From Lewinella sp050633125 (GTDB taxonomy: Bacteria; Bacteroidota; Bacteroidia; Chitinophagales; Saprospiraceae): a stretch of 64,000 bases of DNA. The stretch lies in the NCBI RefSeq assembly GCF_050633125.1, contig NZ_JBOEFX010000012.1, positions 12,891-76,890 on the forward strand, read 5' to 3'. The position numbers and the translations under genes were made by a program. How positions within the stretch are numbered: the stretch's first letter is position 1; every line of letters starts with the position of its first letter. Below are positions 54,107-62,477 of this stretch, one piece after another. A model generated the notes under the pieces. The model saw only the letters and a program-made list of their open reading frames with translations, did no database searches and was not told the origin of the DNA.

Positions 54107-55316
54107 GGTGATCATTGATCCACTTTGTGGAGTTTTTGGTGACGCCGGCCTGATTCGCAAAATACTTCCACTCGTTGGTCACGTCTTTTACTTGGCGAAT
54201 AATGTTTACTGCTTGATCGATTCCGAAAAGATGAGCTAATTCAAGCAGTTGAGATTCACCTGGAGATTTTCCTTCTCCTGCAACCGTGGTAGAATGTTGA
54301 CCATGCGATGAGGTCGAAAAGGTTAAGTCAAAAGCAGGTGCCATTTGCCATTCACCACTAGGATTCATGAGGAAAGCAAAGTTTTTACTATGATCATCTC
54401 TGTTGTTGGAATAGATGTTGAAAGCTGCTAAACGGAACACTTTTTCATAAGCTCTGACATCATTTTCGAGCCTGAAAGCAGCGTCCATGAGGTGGCCATA
54501 ATCCATACTGCTTAATCTGAAATTATCGTGCATTAAACCACTGGCAGAATGAAGATGTAAGCGACGATTACCAATGCGATCAAATCGCTTAGTGCCAAAA
54601 TATTTTCTTCCTGACATCCCGGTAAATAAATGGCAGTCACTCATCTGGAGGCCTGCCTCCATTGCCATTAAGTAATAAGCATACTCTATTTGAGCAATGT
54701 CGTGTGGGTCAGCGTTGGCCGGGAATTTTATGATCCAGTGCTCAAAATCTTTTGGTAACCTTTGCTGATAGGGACGTAATAAATCTTTTTCTGGATGATA
54801 CCCCACAAATATTTTTGGTCGGGCTCCTCCGGAAGATCCTCCCCGTAGGAATAGTTGCTCGATCATTTCATTGCTGGTTCCTGATAGGATTTGTTGACTA
54901 GCATTGGCTATCTGGTCTAGTGAAATATCCTCAAGCACTTGGTCCGTGGCTATTGAAACGGGGCGATAGCATAATGCACCTAACCCATTGCTTCCTACAA
55001 TAGATAGTCTGTCCAGAGGTGTGACTTCATTCAGATTTCTTCCCTTTGAAACTAGTGTGCGGTCTAACAATAATCTTCCCCATCCGTCAGGCAGGGAGTC
55101 GTCAAAGATGCCAAAAAGGCCATCAAAGACAAGGGTGTCTGGTTGTAGGATTTCTTCAGAAAGAGGGAGCTTGAAAGGAGAAATTTCTAAGTTTAAGTCT
55201 AGAAAATCGGGATAGTATTTAAAGAAAATTTCTTTATTATGTCTAACCATCTCTCCCACGTCGATGTGTTGTTTGTCCCAGCACAGGGAGCAAATAAGCT
55301 GGTCAGCGTTTTTCAT
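54087..55316 (-). CDS. hipA: HipA-family serine/threonine kinase toxin
   Basis: HipA-like kinase of 409 residues, the toxin of a type II pair. Visible features: an early FKLPLSEEILQPDTLVFDGLFGIFDDSLPDGWGRLLLDR block, the nucleotide-binding GGSSGGARPKIFVGY, LIIKFPANADPHD-like HWIIKFPANADPHD, and the catalytic loop SNNRDDHSKNFAFL with the following MAPAFDLTFS (catalytic Asp and metal-binding Asp). HipA kinases phosphorylate glutamyl-tRNA synthetase or related targets and induce growth arrest. The start overlaps the HipB-like gene by 4 bp, indicating coupling. The 3' end overlaps the PorE-like gene. Confidence 0.9.
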   Translation of the reverse strand: MKNADQLICSLCWDKQHIDVGEMVRHNKEIFFKYYPDFLDLNLEISPFKLPLSEEILQPDTLVFDGLFGIFDDSLPDGWGRLLLDRTLVSKGRNLNEVTPLDRLSIVGSNGLGALCYRPVSIATDQVLEDISLDQIANASQQILSGTSNEMIEQLFLRGGSSGGARPKIFVGYHPEKDLLRPYQQRLPKDFEHWIIKFPANADPHDIAQIEYAYYLMAMEAGLQMSDCHLFTGMSGRKYFGTKRFDRIGNRRLHLHSASGLMHDNFRLSSMDYGHLMDAAFRLENDVRAYEKVFRLAAFNIYSNNRDDHSKNFAFLMNPSGEWQMAPAFDLTFSTSSHGQHSTTVAGEGKSPGESQLLELAHLFGIDQAVNIIRQVKDVTNEWKYFANQAGVTKNSTKWINDHLTALPD

Positions 55317-55606
55317 AGTCCTCTGGCTTTTTTGCTAAAGAGTTGTTCTACTTCCTTTGTTTGGTCATTGATAGAAAACAAATGTTCGAAGGCGTCAAGC
55401 TGGCCAAGGATCTGAGCTAACTTTAGGAGGTTTTCAAAAGAAATTTGACCGTTCTGTTCAAAGCGCTTTAGACTTCCCAAAGAAACGCCCGAGCGTTCTG
55501 CCAGTGCTTTTTGGGTGAATTTCTTTTTTTTACGTAATCTACGGTGGCGGTCTGCGGTAAGCGTTAATAGATCTTGAGGGGTTTTTGAAAGGCTATATTT
55601 ATTCAT
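55313..55606 (-). CDS. hipB: HipB-type XRE-family antitoxin
   Basis: Antitoxin of 97 residues with a Cro/C1-type helix-turn-helix: RRLRKKKKFTQKALAERSGVSLGSLKRFEQNGQISFENLLKLAQILGQLDAFEHLF. It is encoded directly upstream of HipA, overlapping its start by 4 bp, the usual antitoxin-first order. It should bind the kinase and repress the operon. The palindrome TAGCTAA-tatt-TTAGCTA lies only 4 bp upstream of its start codon. Confidence 0.9.
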   Translation of the reverse strand: MNKYSLSKTPQDLLTLTADRHRRLRKKKKFTQKALAERSGVSLGSLKRFEQNGQISFENLLKLAQILGQLDAFEHLFSINDQTKEVEQLFSKKARGL

Positions 55607-55609
55607 TTC

Positions 55610-55627
55610 TAGCTAATATTTTAGCTA
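55610..55627 (-). promoter_or_regulatory. Candidate HipB operator palindrome
   Basis: TAGCTAA (55610-55616) and TTAGCTA (55621-55627) are perfect inverted copies with a 4-base spacer, immediately upstream of the hipB ATG on the minus strand. A weaker GCCAA..TTGGC pair follows at about 55647-55670. Autoregulation of hipBA by HipB binding to palindromes is the known rule, so this is the likely site. Confidence 0.65.
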
Positions 55628-55724
55628 AAATAAAGGTTTTTTGCCAAAATCACTAATATATTGGCTATTTGTTCTGGGTTGGTAACTTTAAGAACTTCTT
55701 TACCTTTACCCAAAATCAATTCTT

Positions 55725-56966
55725 TTGCGGAAATCTTCCTGGTATCTTTTGTTGCTATTGTTGGTTGTGCTGGAAGTCATTAGCCAGACCTACCTTGCCG
55801 CTTTTGGTAACAAAGACTTGGCCGCAATTGCCTACCTGTTGGCCGGAATCGGAATTGGGTTGCTACCTCTGCTGAAGCGCGAGGTTGGCGAACCTTCTCC
55901 GCCAAAGCAGGAGCAGCGTTCAAATAGGTGGACGGCCACTGCCTTTGGCTTAGTGATAGCAGGAATAGGTTACTTTGGCATTCAGGCAATCAAGGCGCAG
56001 CCGCTGGATTATACTTTTGCGGATATGCTCCCGATCATCCAGATCATGGGAGAGCGTTGGCTGGCAGGAGAGGAGGTTTACGCGGTTATCTCTGAAATAT
56101 GGGACGGTATGCAGCCTATCTACCTGCCCGTAATGTGGCTCTCTTACCTACCTGCTATCCTCGCGGATGTTGACATCAGAATCATTAACCTGTTTTTTAT
56201 TGCGCTGGCGAGTGGGGCAGCGCTACAGTTTGGCCGCCAACAATATTCCGTTCGGCAATGGTGGGTGTACGTGCCTTTGCTAATATTGCTCAGTTATATC
56301 CTTGTTACTTACACCACATTTATCACTATTTCCGAAGAGCCGATAGTGGTAGGGTTTTATGCCTTGTTGGGGTACAGTGTGTATAGGCAACGGGCGGGGT
56401 GGATTGTACTGGCCTTGGCGGGCTGTTTGCTGAGTCGTTATGCGCTGATTTTTTGGGCGGGTACCTACTTTATATATATGCTTTGGCAAGAAGACCACCG
56501 GAAAGCATTGTGGATCATGGGAGGAACGGCAGTGATGTGCCTCTTCTTGATGATCGTCTCTCAGGGTATTTACGAAATTGACCTTTTCTATTCCTTGAAA
56601 GATGCTTACCTGGATAGCTTCCAGAATCCCGATGTGAGGTGGCGTACCGAGAATACGATTGCCAAAAATATTGGATTGGCACGGTTTGTAGATTTTGATC
56701 ACCTACTGGTTTTGCACCGGGCGGTATTCCTGGGCTCGCTATTGCTTCCGCCGTTACTATATATATGGTATCACTTTCGGTTGCGGCACAGGGTGGCCTC
56801 CTCCCTTTTTGCACTATGCAGTTTGAAACTCTGCCTGGTTTATTTTTTCAACATGAATGCCCTACCATATTCTTACCTGTTCTACACATCTACCTTTTTG
56901 AGCTTAGTAGTCTTGGGAGTGTTGACTAGAAAGGAGGGGGCGTCTAATGCCGAAGGCACGGAGTAA
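55725..56966 (+). CDS. Multi-pass membrane protein, GT-C-like, function unknown
   Basis: Integral membrane protein of 413 residues with about ten hydrophobic helices (YLLLLLLVVLEVISQTYLAAFG, AYLLAGIGIGLLPLL, VIAGIGYFGIQAI...). A loop with FADMLPIIQIMGERWLAGEEVYAVISEIWDGMQPIYLPVMW resembles the first loop of GT-C or DUF2029-type mannosyltransferase-like proteins. No catalytic motif is decisive. The start is a TTG at 55725; no ATG is available before the first helix. Transcribed away from hipB. Confidence 0.7.
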   Translation: MRKSSWYLLLLLLVVLEVISQTYLAAFGNKDLAAIAYLLAGIGIGLLPLLKREVGEPSPPKQEQRSNRWTATAFGLVIAGIGYFGIQAIKAQPLDYTFADMLPIIQIMGERWLAGEEVYAVISEIWDGMQPIYLPVMWLSYLPAILADVDIRIINLFFIALASGAALQFGRQQYSVRQWWVYVPLLILLSYILVTYTTFITISEEPIVVGFYALLGYSVYRQRAGWIVLALAGCLLSRYALIFWAGTYFIYMLWQEDHRKALWIMGGTAVMCLFLMIVSQGIYEIDLFYSLKDAYLDSFQNPDVRWRTENTIAKNIGLARFVDFDHLLVLHRAVFLGSLLLPPLLYIWYHFRLRHRVASSLFALCSLKLCLVYFFNMNALPYSYLFYTSTFLSLVVLGVLTRKEGASNAEGTE

Positions 56967-56984
56967 GTGTACTGAAATATTTCA

Positions 56985-57130
56985 GGCAAAACATTTGGGC
57001 AGCTGGCTGCGCCTGTCGGCTAGCCATCGCGCTATCCGCTCTCATGCAGTGCTGCGCATTGCATACCGCTGCTATCGCTGCTGCTGCTCGTCCCTGCGCC
57101 GTGCTTTGCTATTCGCTACGCACCTTCAAG
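56985..57130. repeat. GC-rich intergenic tract
   Basis: A G+C-rich stretch with repeated GCTATCCGC, CTGCGC and GCTGCTGCTG words. Open frames here have no protein features. It precedes the TIGR02757 gene and resembles the tracts at 3818 and 22262 in composition only. Confidence 0.35.
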
Positions 57131-57208
57131 CCCATGGTTTTGGCATAACCATTCTTCCGGAGCAGCCCGCTATATCACAGTTTATTACCTTAGCGAAAAA
57201 TACCATTC

Positions 57209-57988
57209 ATGCCCCAAGACCTCAAGGCCTACCTCGATGAACAAGTAGACCGCTTCAACGAACCAGGGTTCATTCCTGCAGATCCGGTATCTATTCCGCA
57301 TCAGTTTACATTGCCGCAGGATCAGGAGATCATGGGCTTTTGGGTGTCCATACTGGCTTGGGGGCAGCGTAAAACCATTATCAATAATGCGATCCGGTTG
57401 ATTGAACTGATGGAGGGCGCACCTCACGACTTTATTGTTAATCATACGGAAGAAGATCGCGCGCGTTTTGCGGATTTTAAGCATCGCACTTTTCAATACA
57501 CGGATACGCTTTATTTTTTGGAATTCCTGCAATGGTATTATCGGCAGCATGATTCTTTGGAGGATGCCTTTGCTCGTTTTATAACACCAGAAGATGTAAC
57601 GACGGAACCCGCCTTGCAAGGCTTCCATGAGCTCTTTTTCAGTTTGCCGGATGCACCCCGGCGCACGAGGAAGCACGTTGCTACCCCCGCACGAAACTCA
57701 GCTTGTAAGCGATTGAATATGTTTTTACGTTGGATGGTTCGAAACGATGAGCGTGGCGTAGATTTTGGTCTGTGGCAACGTATTCGCCCAGCTCAGTTAA
57801 TGATGCCGCTGGATGTTCATGTCGAGCGGGTTGCCCGCCGCTTGGGTTTGATTACCAGAACACAAAGGGATTGGAAGACCGTAGTAGAATTGACTGAAAA
57901 TCTACGTCGCCTGGATCCTGATGATCCCGTGAAGTATGACTTTGCCTTGTTTGGGGTAGGCGTTTTAGAAAACAGACCTACTCAATAA
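57209..57988 (+). CDS. TIGR02757-family (DUF2400) protein
   Basis: Protein of 259 residues with the family features: LKAYLDEQVDRFNEPGFIPADPVSIPHQF at the N-terminus, QEIMGFWVSILAWGQRKTIINNAIRLIELM (about 40-70), CKRLNMFLRWMVR and a C-terminal PLDVHVERVARRLGL, DPVKYDFALFGVGV. The role is unknown; the helical arrangement and DVHV-type motif resemble DNA-repair glycosylase-like folds in passing, which I do not claim. The 3' end overlaps the convergent desuccinylase-family gene by 11 bp. Confidence 0.85.
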   Translation: MPQDLKAYLDEQVDRFNEPGFIPADPVSIPHQFTLPQDQEIMGFWVSILAWGQRKTIINNAIRLIELMEGAPHDFIVNHTEEDRARFADFKHRTFQYTDTLYFLEFLQWYYRQHDSLEDAFARFITPEDVTTEPALQGFHELFFSLPDAPRRTRKHVATPARNSACKRLNMFLRWMVRNDERGVDFGLWQRIRPAQLMMPLDVHVERVARRLGLITRTQRDWKTVVELTENLRRLDPDDPVKYDFALFGVGVLENRPTQ

Positions 57989-58916
57989 CCTGGATGAGGA
58001 AGAAGCCATCTTCGCCCTGGTGTTGGTAGAGCGGCATCAGGATATGGCAATCATAGCCTGAATAGATGGGCCCATTCTTGTCATTGGCCAATAGCTGCCC
58101 TTTTTGGATAGGCTGGAAGTTTTGGAACCCAGGCTCCATTTTGAAACGATCTTCTTTTTTTACAGGGTGTACTTTTAGTAACTCGGCTACTTTGGGAAGG
58201 CCTTTGCTATAATTCATCAAGATATCATCGTGGCGATTTTCTACATCTTCGGAGCGAACACAACGTACAGAGCGAAGTAAGTTGATGAGGGCAGCAATCG
58301 CGCGGCGGGTGGAGAGTGGGTCTTTGTGTTGCCCAGCCTCAAAGGTAACGCTGGTGGTAGGACAGGAAAAATGGTCGCAGCAAAAATGATGAAGGGTTGT
58401 CCCGCGGAGACTTCTCAACATGCCCGTAATGACTGGAGCGTGTAAGGACTTGGCTAGTTTTAAACTCTGGGGGGCATCGGAAGCAATGGAGAAAATGCCG
58501 CCGTCGGCAGTAGTCGTATGTAAATCAATAACAAAAAGCTCAGTAGGTTGGTAATCGGCAATCTCAGCATCAACCAATTCTAGGATGGTTTTAAGCTCCA
58601 GGTCTTCGGCATTCAGGTCATGGTTTTGGGATAGACGGACGCGTTGAATATTTTCAGGAGTGAATTGCCGGTTGAGGTCTTTTTGTAGGTAGCGTACTCC
58701 TAGTTGACAAGCTTTTAAATTTCCTCTGATTCCCAGCATTCGACCATAGAAAACAAAATCTGGATTTTGTTGGGGTTCTACCTTGAGCATTCTAAATACC
58801 ATATCAATGGCCCGTACGCCGGCGAGCTCATTGCCATGCATGGCACCAAAGGCGATAATAAGTGGCCCTGGTTGTGATCCTGTATAACGTCCTATGATGC
58901 GATCTAATTCTTCCAT
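57978..58916 (-). CDS. Succinylglutamate desuccinylase/aspartoacylase-family zinc hydrolase
   Basis: Cytosolic carboxypeptidase-like zinc enzyme of 312 residues. The zinc site is seen as His and Glu in FGAMHGNELAGVRA (about 25-38), and His in FVIDLHTTTADGGIF (about 135). The catalytic Glu lies in VTFEAGQHKD. The fold is that of the AstE/AspA group, which removes acyl groups from amino acids or similar. Substrate unknown. Nothing in the neighbourhood shows an arginine-succinyl pathway, so AstE function is unlikely. Confidence 0.85.
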   Translation of the reverse strand: MEELDRIIGRYTGSQPGPLIIAFGAMHGNELAGVRAIDMVFRMLKVEPQQNPDFVFYGRMLGIRGNLKACQLGVRYLQKDLNRQFTPENIQRVRLSQNHDLNAEDLELKTILELVDAEIADYQPTELFVIDLHTTTADGGIFSIASDAPQSLKLAKSLHAPVITGMLRSLRGTTLHHFCCDHFSCPTTSVTFEAGQHKDPLSTRRAIAALINLLRSVRCVRSEDVENRHDDILMNYSKGLPKVAELLKVHPVKKEDRFKMEPGFQNFQPIQKGQLLANDKNGPIYSGYDCHILMPLYQHQGEDGFFLIQVIE

Positions 58917-59512
58917 ATACTGTTGCTGGTTATACTACAGGGAGTTAGCGGTTGAGCTTCTTTTGCTTGTGAAGGGTCGCTCAACCTGAGGAGCACCCGC
59001 GCAAGCTGCCTGGAAGGCGCGAACAAAGTGAGCGGCCCCGACCTGCAAAGCCATACTTGGTTTTGCAGGTCGGGACGGAGCGAATAGCGAACCCTGTAAG
59101 GGAGCGACCGCCGCTTTGCGTATTGCACAATTTAATAAGTGTACTGTTTCCAAGCGGGGGATGCGCCCTGAAAACTAAGGTAGGGAATATTGCCTTAGGG
59201 TGAACCTCTTCATTGCGAGAAATCAATACTGATTTAGATCACCTTGTTTACCGTAGCGTAGTCATTCCCTGTGAAAAAGCCTAGGGAAGGCTGCGAGTGT
59301 TCTTTTTTTGAAAGTTTTTTTGACGTTCATCGGCTAAAAGTAGCTGTTGGTCGAGAAGATGGTTAAAAAGGGCTATAGTAGCTGCCTTTTCTAGGTACTA
59401 TGTATTGCATAATACCTAGCGTTGCCTTATCTTTGTATCGAGACTTACAGAAAGAAGGTATTATTAATGAAAATGATGCGCTTGAGTAAGCTTAAACAAA
59501 TGGCCAAAAAAA
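58917..59512. repeat. Gene-free stretch with a GC-rich nested palindrome
   Basis: GGTCGCTC (58975-58982) and GAGCGACC (59102-59109) are outer inverted arms. Inside them CCCGACCTGCAAA (59037-59049) pairs perfectly with TTTGCAGGTCGGG (59062-59074). The rest to 59390 shows no feature, and a promoter/operator region follows (59391-59435). No plausible gene was seen. Confidence 0.6.
59391..59435 (+). promoter_or_regulatory. Promoter with overlapping inverted repeat ahead of the PadR-PspC genes
   Basis: TATCTTTG (59428-59435) matches the Bacteroidota -7 motif and an ATTG (59404-59407) lies 20 bases upstream in the -33 position. The -33 element sits within an inverted repeat, CTAGGTACTATG (59391-59402) and CATAATACCTAG (59408-59419), 11/12 matched. 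PadR proteins typically bind ATGT..ACAT-like palindromes, so this is a likely self-regulatory operator. Confidence 0.6.
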
Positions 59513-59932
59513 ATGATGGAACGTACGAATGAAAATAGTTATTCCACATTACAAGCCCAGACCATTATGATGACAGAAGAACAGATAAAAGCTTTGGATG
59601 CGGCGGGCAAGCAATTGCGACGAGGAGTACTGGAGCTGTGTGTACTGTCAGCCATTGCTGCGGAGGATGAGATTTACTCTTCTACCATTCAGGAGAAGCT
59701 GAAAGATACACCGTTGGAGGTGAAGGAAGGTACACTATACCCGTTGCTCACCCGGCTGAAGAACAGTCAGCTACTACAATATACCTGGCGGGAAAGCACG
59801 AGTGGCCCTCCGCGCAAGTATTTCTCGATAACAGATGACGGCCGCGAATTTTTGGATGGCCTGATGTCTACCTGGAGCGACTTAGTCTCCGCAGTCCATC
59901 ATAACACGCAAAACAACCAAACTAATGAATAA
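59513..59932 (+). CDS. PadR-family transcriptional regulator
   Basis: Regulator of up to 139 residues. The winged HTH is clear: LRRGVLELCVLSAIAAEDEIYSSTIQEKL, LEVKEGTLYPLLTRLKNSQLLQYTWRESTSGPPRKYFSITDDGREFL. Several starts are possible: 59513 or 59516 give an N-terminal extension; the ATG at 59567 (MMTEEQIKALD) is nearest to the conserved part. The 3' end overlaps the PspC gene by 8 bp, indicating a coupled operon. PadR plus PspC is a recurrent Bacteroidota pair. Confidence 0.9.
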   Translation: MMERTNENSYSTLQAQTIMMTEEQIKALDAAGKQLRRGVLELCVLSAIAAEDEIYSSTIQEKLKDTPLEVKEGTLYPLLTRLKNSQLLQYTWRESTSGPPRKYFSITDDGREFLDGLMSTWSDLVSAVHHNTQNNQTNE

Positions 59933-60647
59933 GGTTTATAATATCAATCTCGGTGGCTATCCCTTCACGATTGATGAAGACGCCTATAACCACCTTCGCT
60001 CGTATTTGGAAGCTATCCACAATCATTTCCGTGCTACGGAAGGATACGAAGAAATCACCCACGACATTGAAGCCCGTTTAGCTGAGCTATTTGTAGAGCA
60101 GCTGAATAATCGCCCGATTGTTGGTTTCCAGGAAGTAGAAGATGCTATCGCTATCATGGGACGGCCCGAAGAATTCGGAGCCGATCCTATGAGCGAGGGC
60201 GCAAGTTTTACCGAAAGTGGTAATGCGCAGGCGGATACCGGCGGTACCGATGCCAAGTTTAAGATAAAAACTGGTAAACGACTGTACCGGGATACCGAAG
60301 ACTCGGTAGTAGGTGGTGTAGCTGCCGGACTGACCGCTTACTTTGGTATTGCTGATCCGATTTGGGTTAGACTCTTCTTTGTGCTGGTCGTTATTTCTGG
60401 TGGAATTGGTATTCCACTATATTTGATCCTTTGGGCCTTAATGCCTGAAGCAAAGACCGCTGGCGATCGACTGGCCATGCGGGGCGAGCCGATTAATATC
60501 TCGAATATCAGTAAGATTATTACCGAAGAATTTGAGCATTTATCAGAGAAGATGACCGAGCTGGGAGAAGAACTGGCCGGTAAAAAAAAAGTCCGCGCGA
60601 AAATGACGAGAACAACGAGGGCCCTTCGCAGCGGTTCGCTGCTGTAA
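59925..60647 (+). CDS. PspC-domain protein, N-terminal part (frame 1 of a split gene)
   Basis: The visible frame has 240 residues: an N-terminal VYNINLGGYPFTIDEDAYNHLRSYLEAIHNHF/..DIEARLAELF/..VEDAIAIMGRPEEFG domain (about 1-90), then a PspC domain (KRLYRDTEDSVVGGVAAGLTAYFGIADPIWVRLFFVLVVISGGIGIPLYLILWALMP, about 115-170). The frame ends at 60647 after an A9 run at 60582-60590. A -1 shift in this run continues into the next frame without a stop through 60710 and onward, giving a product of about 734 residues. Full-length PspC proteins of this design are common in related bacteria, so these two frames are one gene. Confidence 0.85.
   Translation: MNKVYNINLGGYPFTIDEDAYNHLRSYLEAIHNHFRATEGYEEITHDIEARLAELFVEQLNNRPIVGFQEVEDAIAIMGRPEEFGADPMSEGASFTESGNAQADTGGTDAKFKIKTGKRLYRDTEDSVVGGVAAGLTAYFGIADPIWVRLFFVLVVISGGIGIPLYLILWALMPEAKTAGDRLAMRGEPINISNISKIITEEFEHLSEKMTELGEELAGKKKVRAKMTRTTRALRSGSLL
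60581..60591 (+). other. Candidate frameshift site: A9 run
   Basis: TAAAAAAAAAG at 60581-60591 places nine A in a row across AAA-AAA-AAA codons; tandem slippage by -1 here leads straight into the downstream frame. A9 runs are known to cause both polymerase slippage and ribosomal slippage, and sequencing errors. Confidence 0.6.
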
Positions 60648-60709
60648 ATGACACCATTAATGATAGCTGGCAAGCTGCACGCGAGCAGCTACCCAAAATA
60701 GGGAAGGTT

Positions 60710-62128
60710 TTGCGCGCGCTATTGATCGCAGCAGCCATCTTTTTCATCTTCATCTTTGCCATGGTGTGGTTAGGCATTATTGCCGGACTTACTTTCTCCA
60801 TGCCTTTACTTACGAACTTTTTCCCAGGACAGGAAATGATGACGGTCATAGCGATGATCAATGTACTGTTCTCGGTGGGACTGCCACTACTGGCGATCAT
60901 ACTACTTATAATAAGAGTAGTCTTTGGCCGACGGATGGGCAAGGGCTGGTCGACAGCGATGATTGTTTTTTGGTTTATCAATGTGTTTTCGCTGGCGAGT
61001 ATTGGAGGTACTTTGGCCCAGGAGTTTATGGTAGAAGAGCATATTGAAGAGCAGTTGAGTACGGAATCCTTTTCGGCAGAGACCGTTACCTTATCCTACT
61101 ACCAACTGGAGGATCGCCAAAACGAGCACTTCATGATTTTTGATGAAGAGGTGCAGTTACCCGGCGCAACCGGTCGTTTCAGCATCAAGAAAAGCCCGGA
61201 TAGCGAATGGCATTTGAGTAAGCAGGTGACCGCACGTGGTAAGCGTGGCGCAGATGCGAGATCATTAGCTACGGAATTACCTTATCCTTTAAAAGTGAGC
61301 GAGGGCAGTTTAGCCATCCCGCAGGAGGTACCTTTCTCGGAATTGAGCAAGTGGCGAGCGCAGGAAGTGAAGATGGAATTGCAAGTGCCGGTAGGAGCTT
61401 ACCTTATAATAGGAGAAGACGTGGCAGATTTTGGAAACTTGTCAGTCGATAAGTATCCCGAAGCAACCCAGCTTTATCAAATGAATGCCGAAGGCAGGCT
61501 GATCTGTCAGGATTGCCCGGCTGGATACAGTGAGGGAAATAGTTCTGATGCGGCTCCTGTGCAACAAGAAGCAATGCCACAGTATCAGGATTATAATAAT
61601 ATTACCCTGAATGGCCCAATGAAGGTTACTATTGAAAAAGGGGATACCTATGATTTACGCCTTACGGGCGAAGAGCAATACCTTAGTAAGGTTGTAACTA
61701 CGCTGGAGGAAGGAATGCTACTTGTAAACCTGGAAGCAACAGATCTTGAATCGCCTGTGAGATTGTACCTGACCTTACCTGATTTACAGGCTTTAATCCT
61801 GAACCATACCGATGATGTGCGCGTCAAGGATTTCAGCGGAGAGCAGTTAGCTATAACAGCTAGTGGGGATTTTGAGCTGAAGACGACGGTTGATGTACAA
61901 GAACTGATGTTTACAGGTAATGAAGGGGTGGCTATTGAGTTTACAGGAAACGCCCAACACCTGAATGCCAATTTGAATGGAGGCAGTCGCTTGGATACTG
62001 ATCGAGGAGAGGTGAAAACAGCGAATATCACAGCAGCAGAAGGGAGCAGAGTGAAGCTAGGCCAAGGTGTTGAGGTCAACGAGCAAGTGATTAGTGATGA
62101 CAGCAGCTTGCGTGTAGTTAATAAATAG
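60710..62128 (+). CDS. PspC protein C-terminal part with GIN (DUF2807) domain (frame 2 of a split gene)
   Basis: As an independent frame it would start with a TTG at 60710, within a transmembrane helix (LRALLIAAAIFFIFIFAMVWLG). Upstream, this frame reads open from 60590 (KKSPRENDENNEG..., SWQAAREQLPKIGKVL), which gives a sensible linker from the PspC part. After three more helices (to about 61040) there is a soluble region ending in a GIN/DUF2807-type beta-helix (LNGPMKVTIEKGDTYDLRLTGEEQYLSKVV, LYLTLPDLQALILNHTDDVRVKDFSG, GEVKTANITAAEGSRVKLG). Envelope-stress related sensing is typical of PspC; the role of the fused parts is unknown. A terminator follows. Confidence 0.8.
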   Translation: MRALLIAAAIFFIFIFAMVWLGIIAGLTFSMPLLTNFFPGQEMMTVIAMINVLFSVGLPLLAIILLIIRVVFGRRMGKGWSTAMIVFWFINVFSLASIGGTLAQEFMVEEHIEEQLSTESFSAETVTLSYYQLEDRQNEHFMIFDEEVQLPGATGRFSIKKSPDSEWHLSKQVTARGKRGADARSLATELPYPLKVSEGSLAIPQEVPFSELSKWRAQEVKMELQVPVGAYLIIGEDVADFGNLSVDKYPEATQLYQMNAEGRLICQDCPAGYSEGNSSDAAPVQQEAMPQYQDYNNITLNGPMKVTIEKGDTYDLRLTGEEQYLSKVVTTLEEGMLLVNLEATDLESPVRLYLTLPDLQALILNHTDDVRVKDFSGEQLAITASGDFELKTTVDVQELMFTGNEGVAIEFTGNAQHLNANLNGGSRLDTDRGEVKTANITAAEGSRVKLGQGVEVNEQVISDDSSLRVVNK

Positions 62129-62207
62129 AGAAGACTAAGCTAAATAAAACCAAGTACGCCAGGAGTATAGCCAGGCTATTGTAAGATATTGCGATAATGA
62201 TGACTGT

Positions 62208-62247
62208 AGCGGTTGAGTAGACATGAGTCGACTCAGCCGCTTTTTTT
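62208..62247 (+). terminator. Rho-independent terminator after the PspC gene
   Basis: AGCGGTTGAGT (62208-62218) pairs with ACTCAGCCGCT (62231-62241) with one G-U pair, followed by a T-run to 62247. It ends the PadR-PspC operon. Remaining gene-free sequence to 62477 holds a second T-run and the palindrome at 62378. Confidence 0.8.
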
Positions 62248-62377
62248 ACAAAAGGGCGAGCACCTAATGATTGTACTCCTTAGATTATATGTAAAAAAGT
62301 CTTTTTTTTTTTGGTGATCTGCTAGCTAGAATAGTATCTTGCGGGCAATTGACGACCAAAAAAAATGTTTTGACACA

Positions 62378-62398
62378 CTGATAGTGTATAACTATCAG
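62378..62398. promoter_or_regulatory. Palindrome upstream of the P-domain protein gene
   Basis: CTGATAGT-gtata-ACTATCAG is a perfect 8-bp inverted repeat 80 bp upstream of the ATG at 62478. TTTTGACA lies directly before it, and a TATATTTG -7-like motif is at 62424-62431. An operator for a dimeric regulator is plausible. Confidence 0.45.
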
Positions 62399-62477
62399 AA
62401 AATCAATACATACTGTATAGGCTTATATTTGACTAAGCATACATAACCTTTTTTTATTTTTAACAAATTGTAATCTT

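Noticed and set aside
58975..59109. Possible structured RNA gene in the GC-rich nested palindrome
   Set aside because: It resembles other intergenic palindromes in the window and lacks a promoter or terminator of its own.
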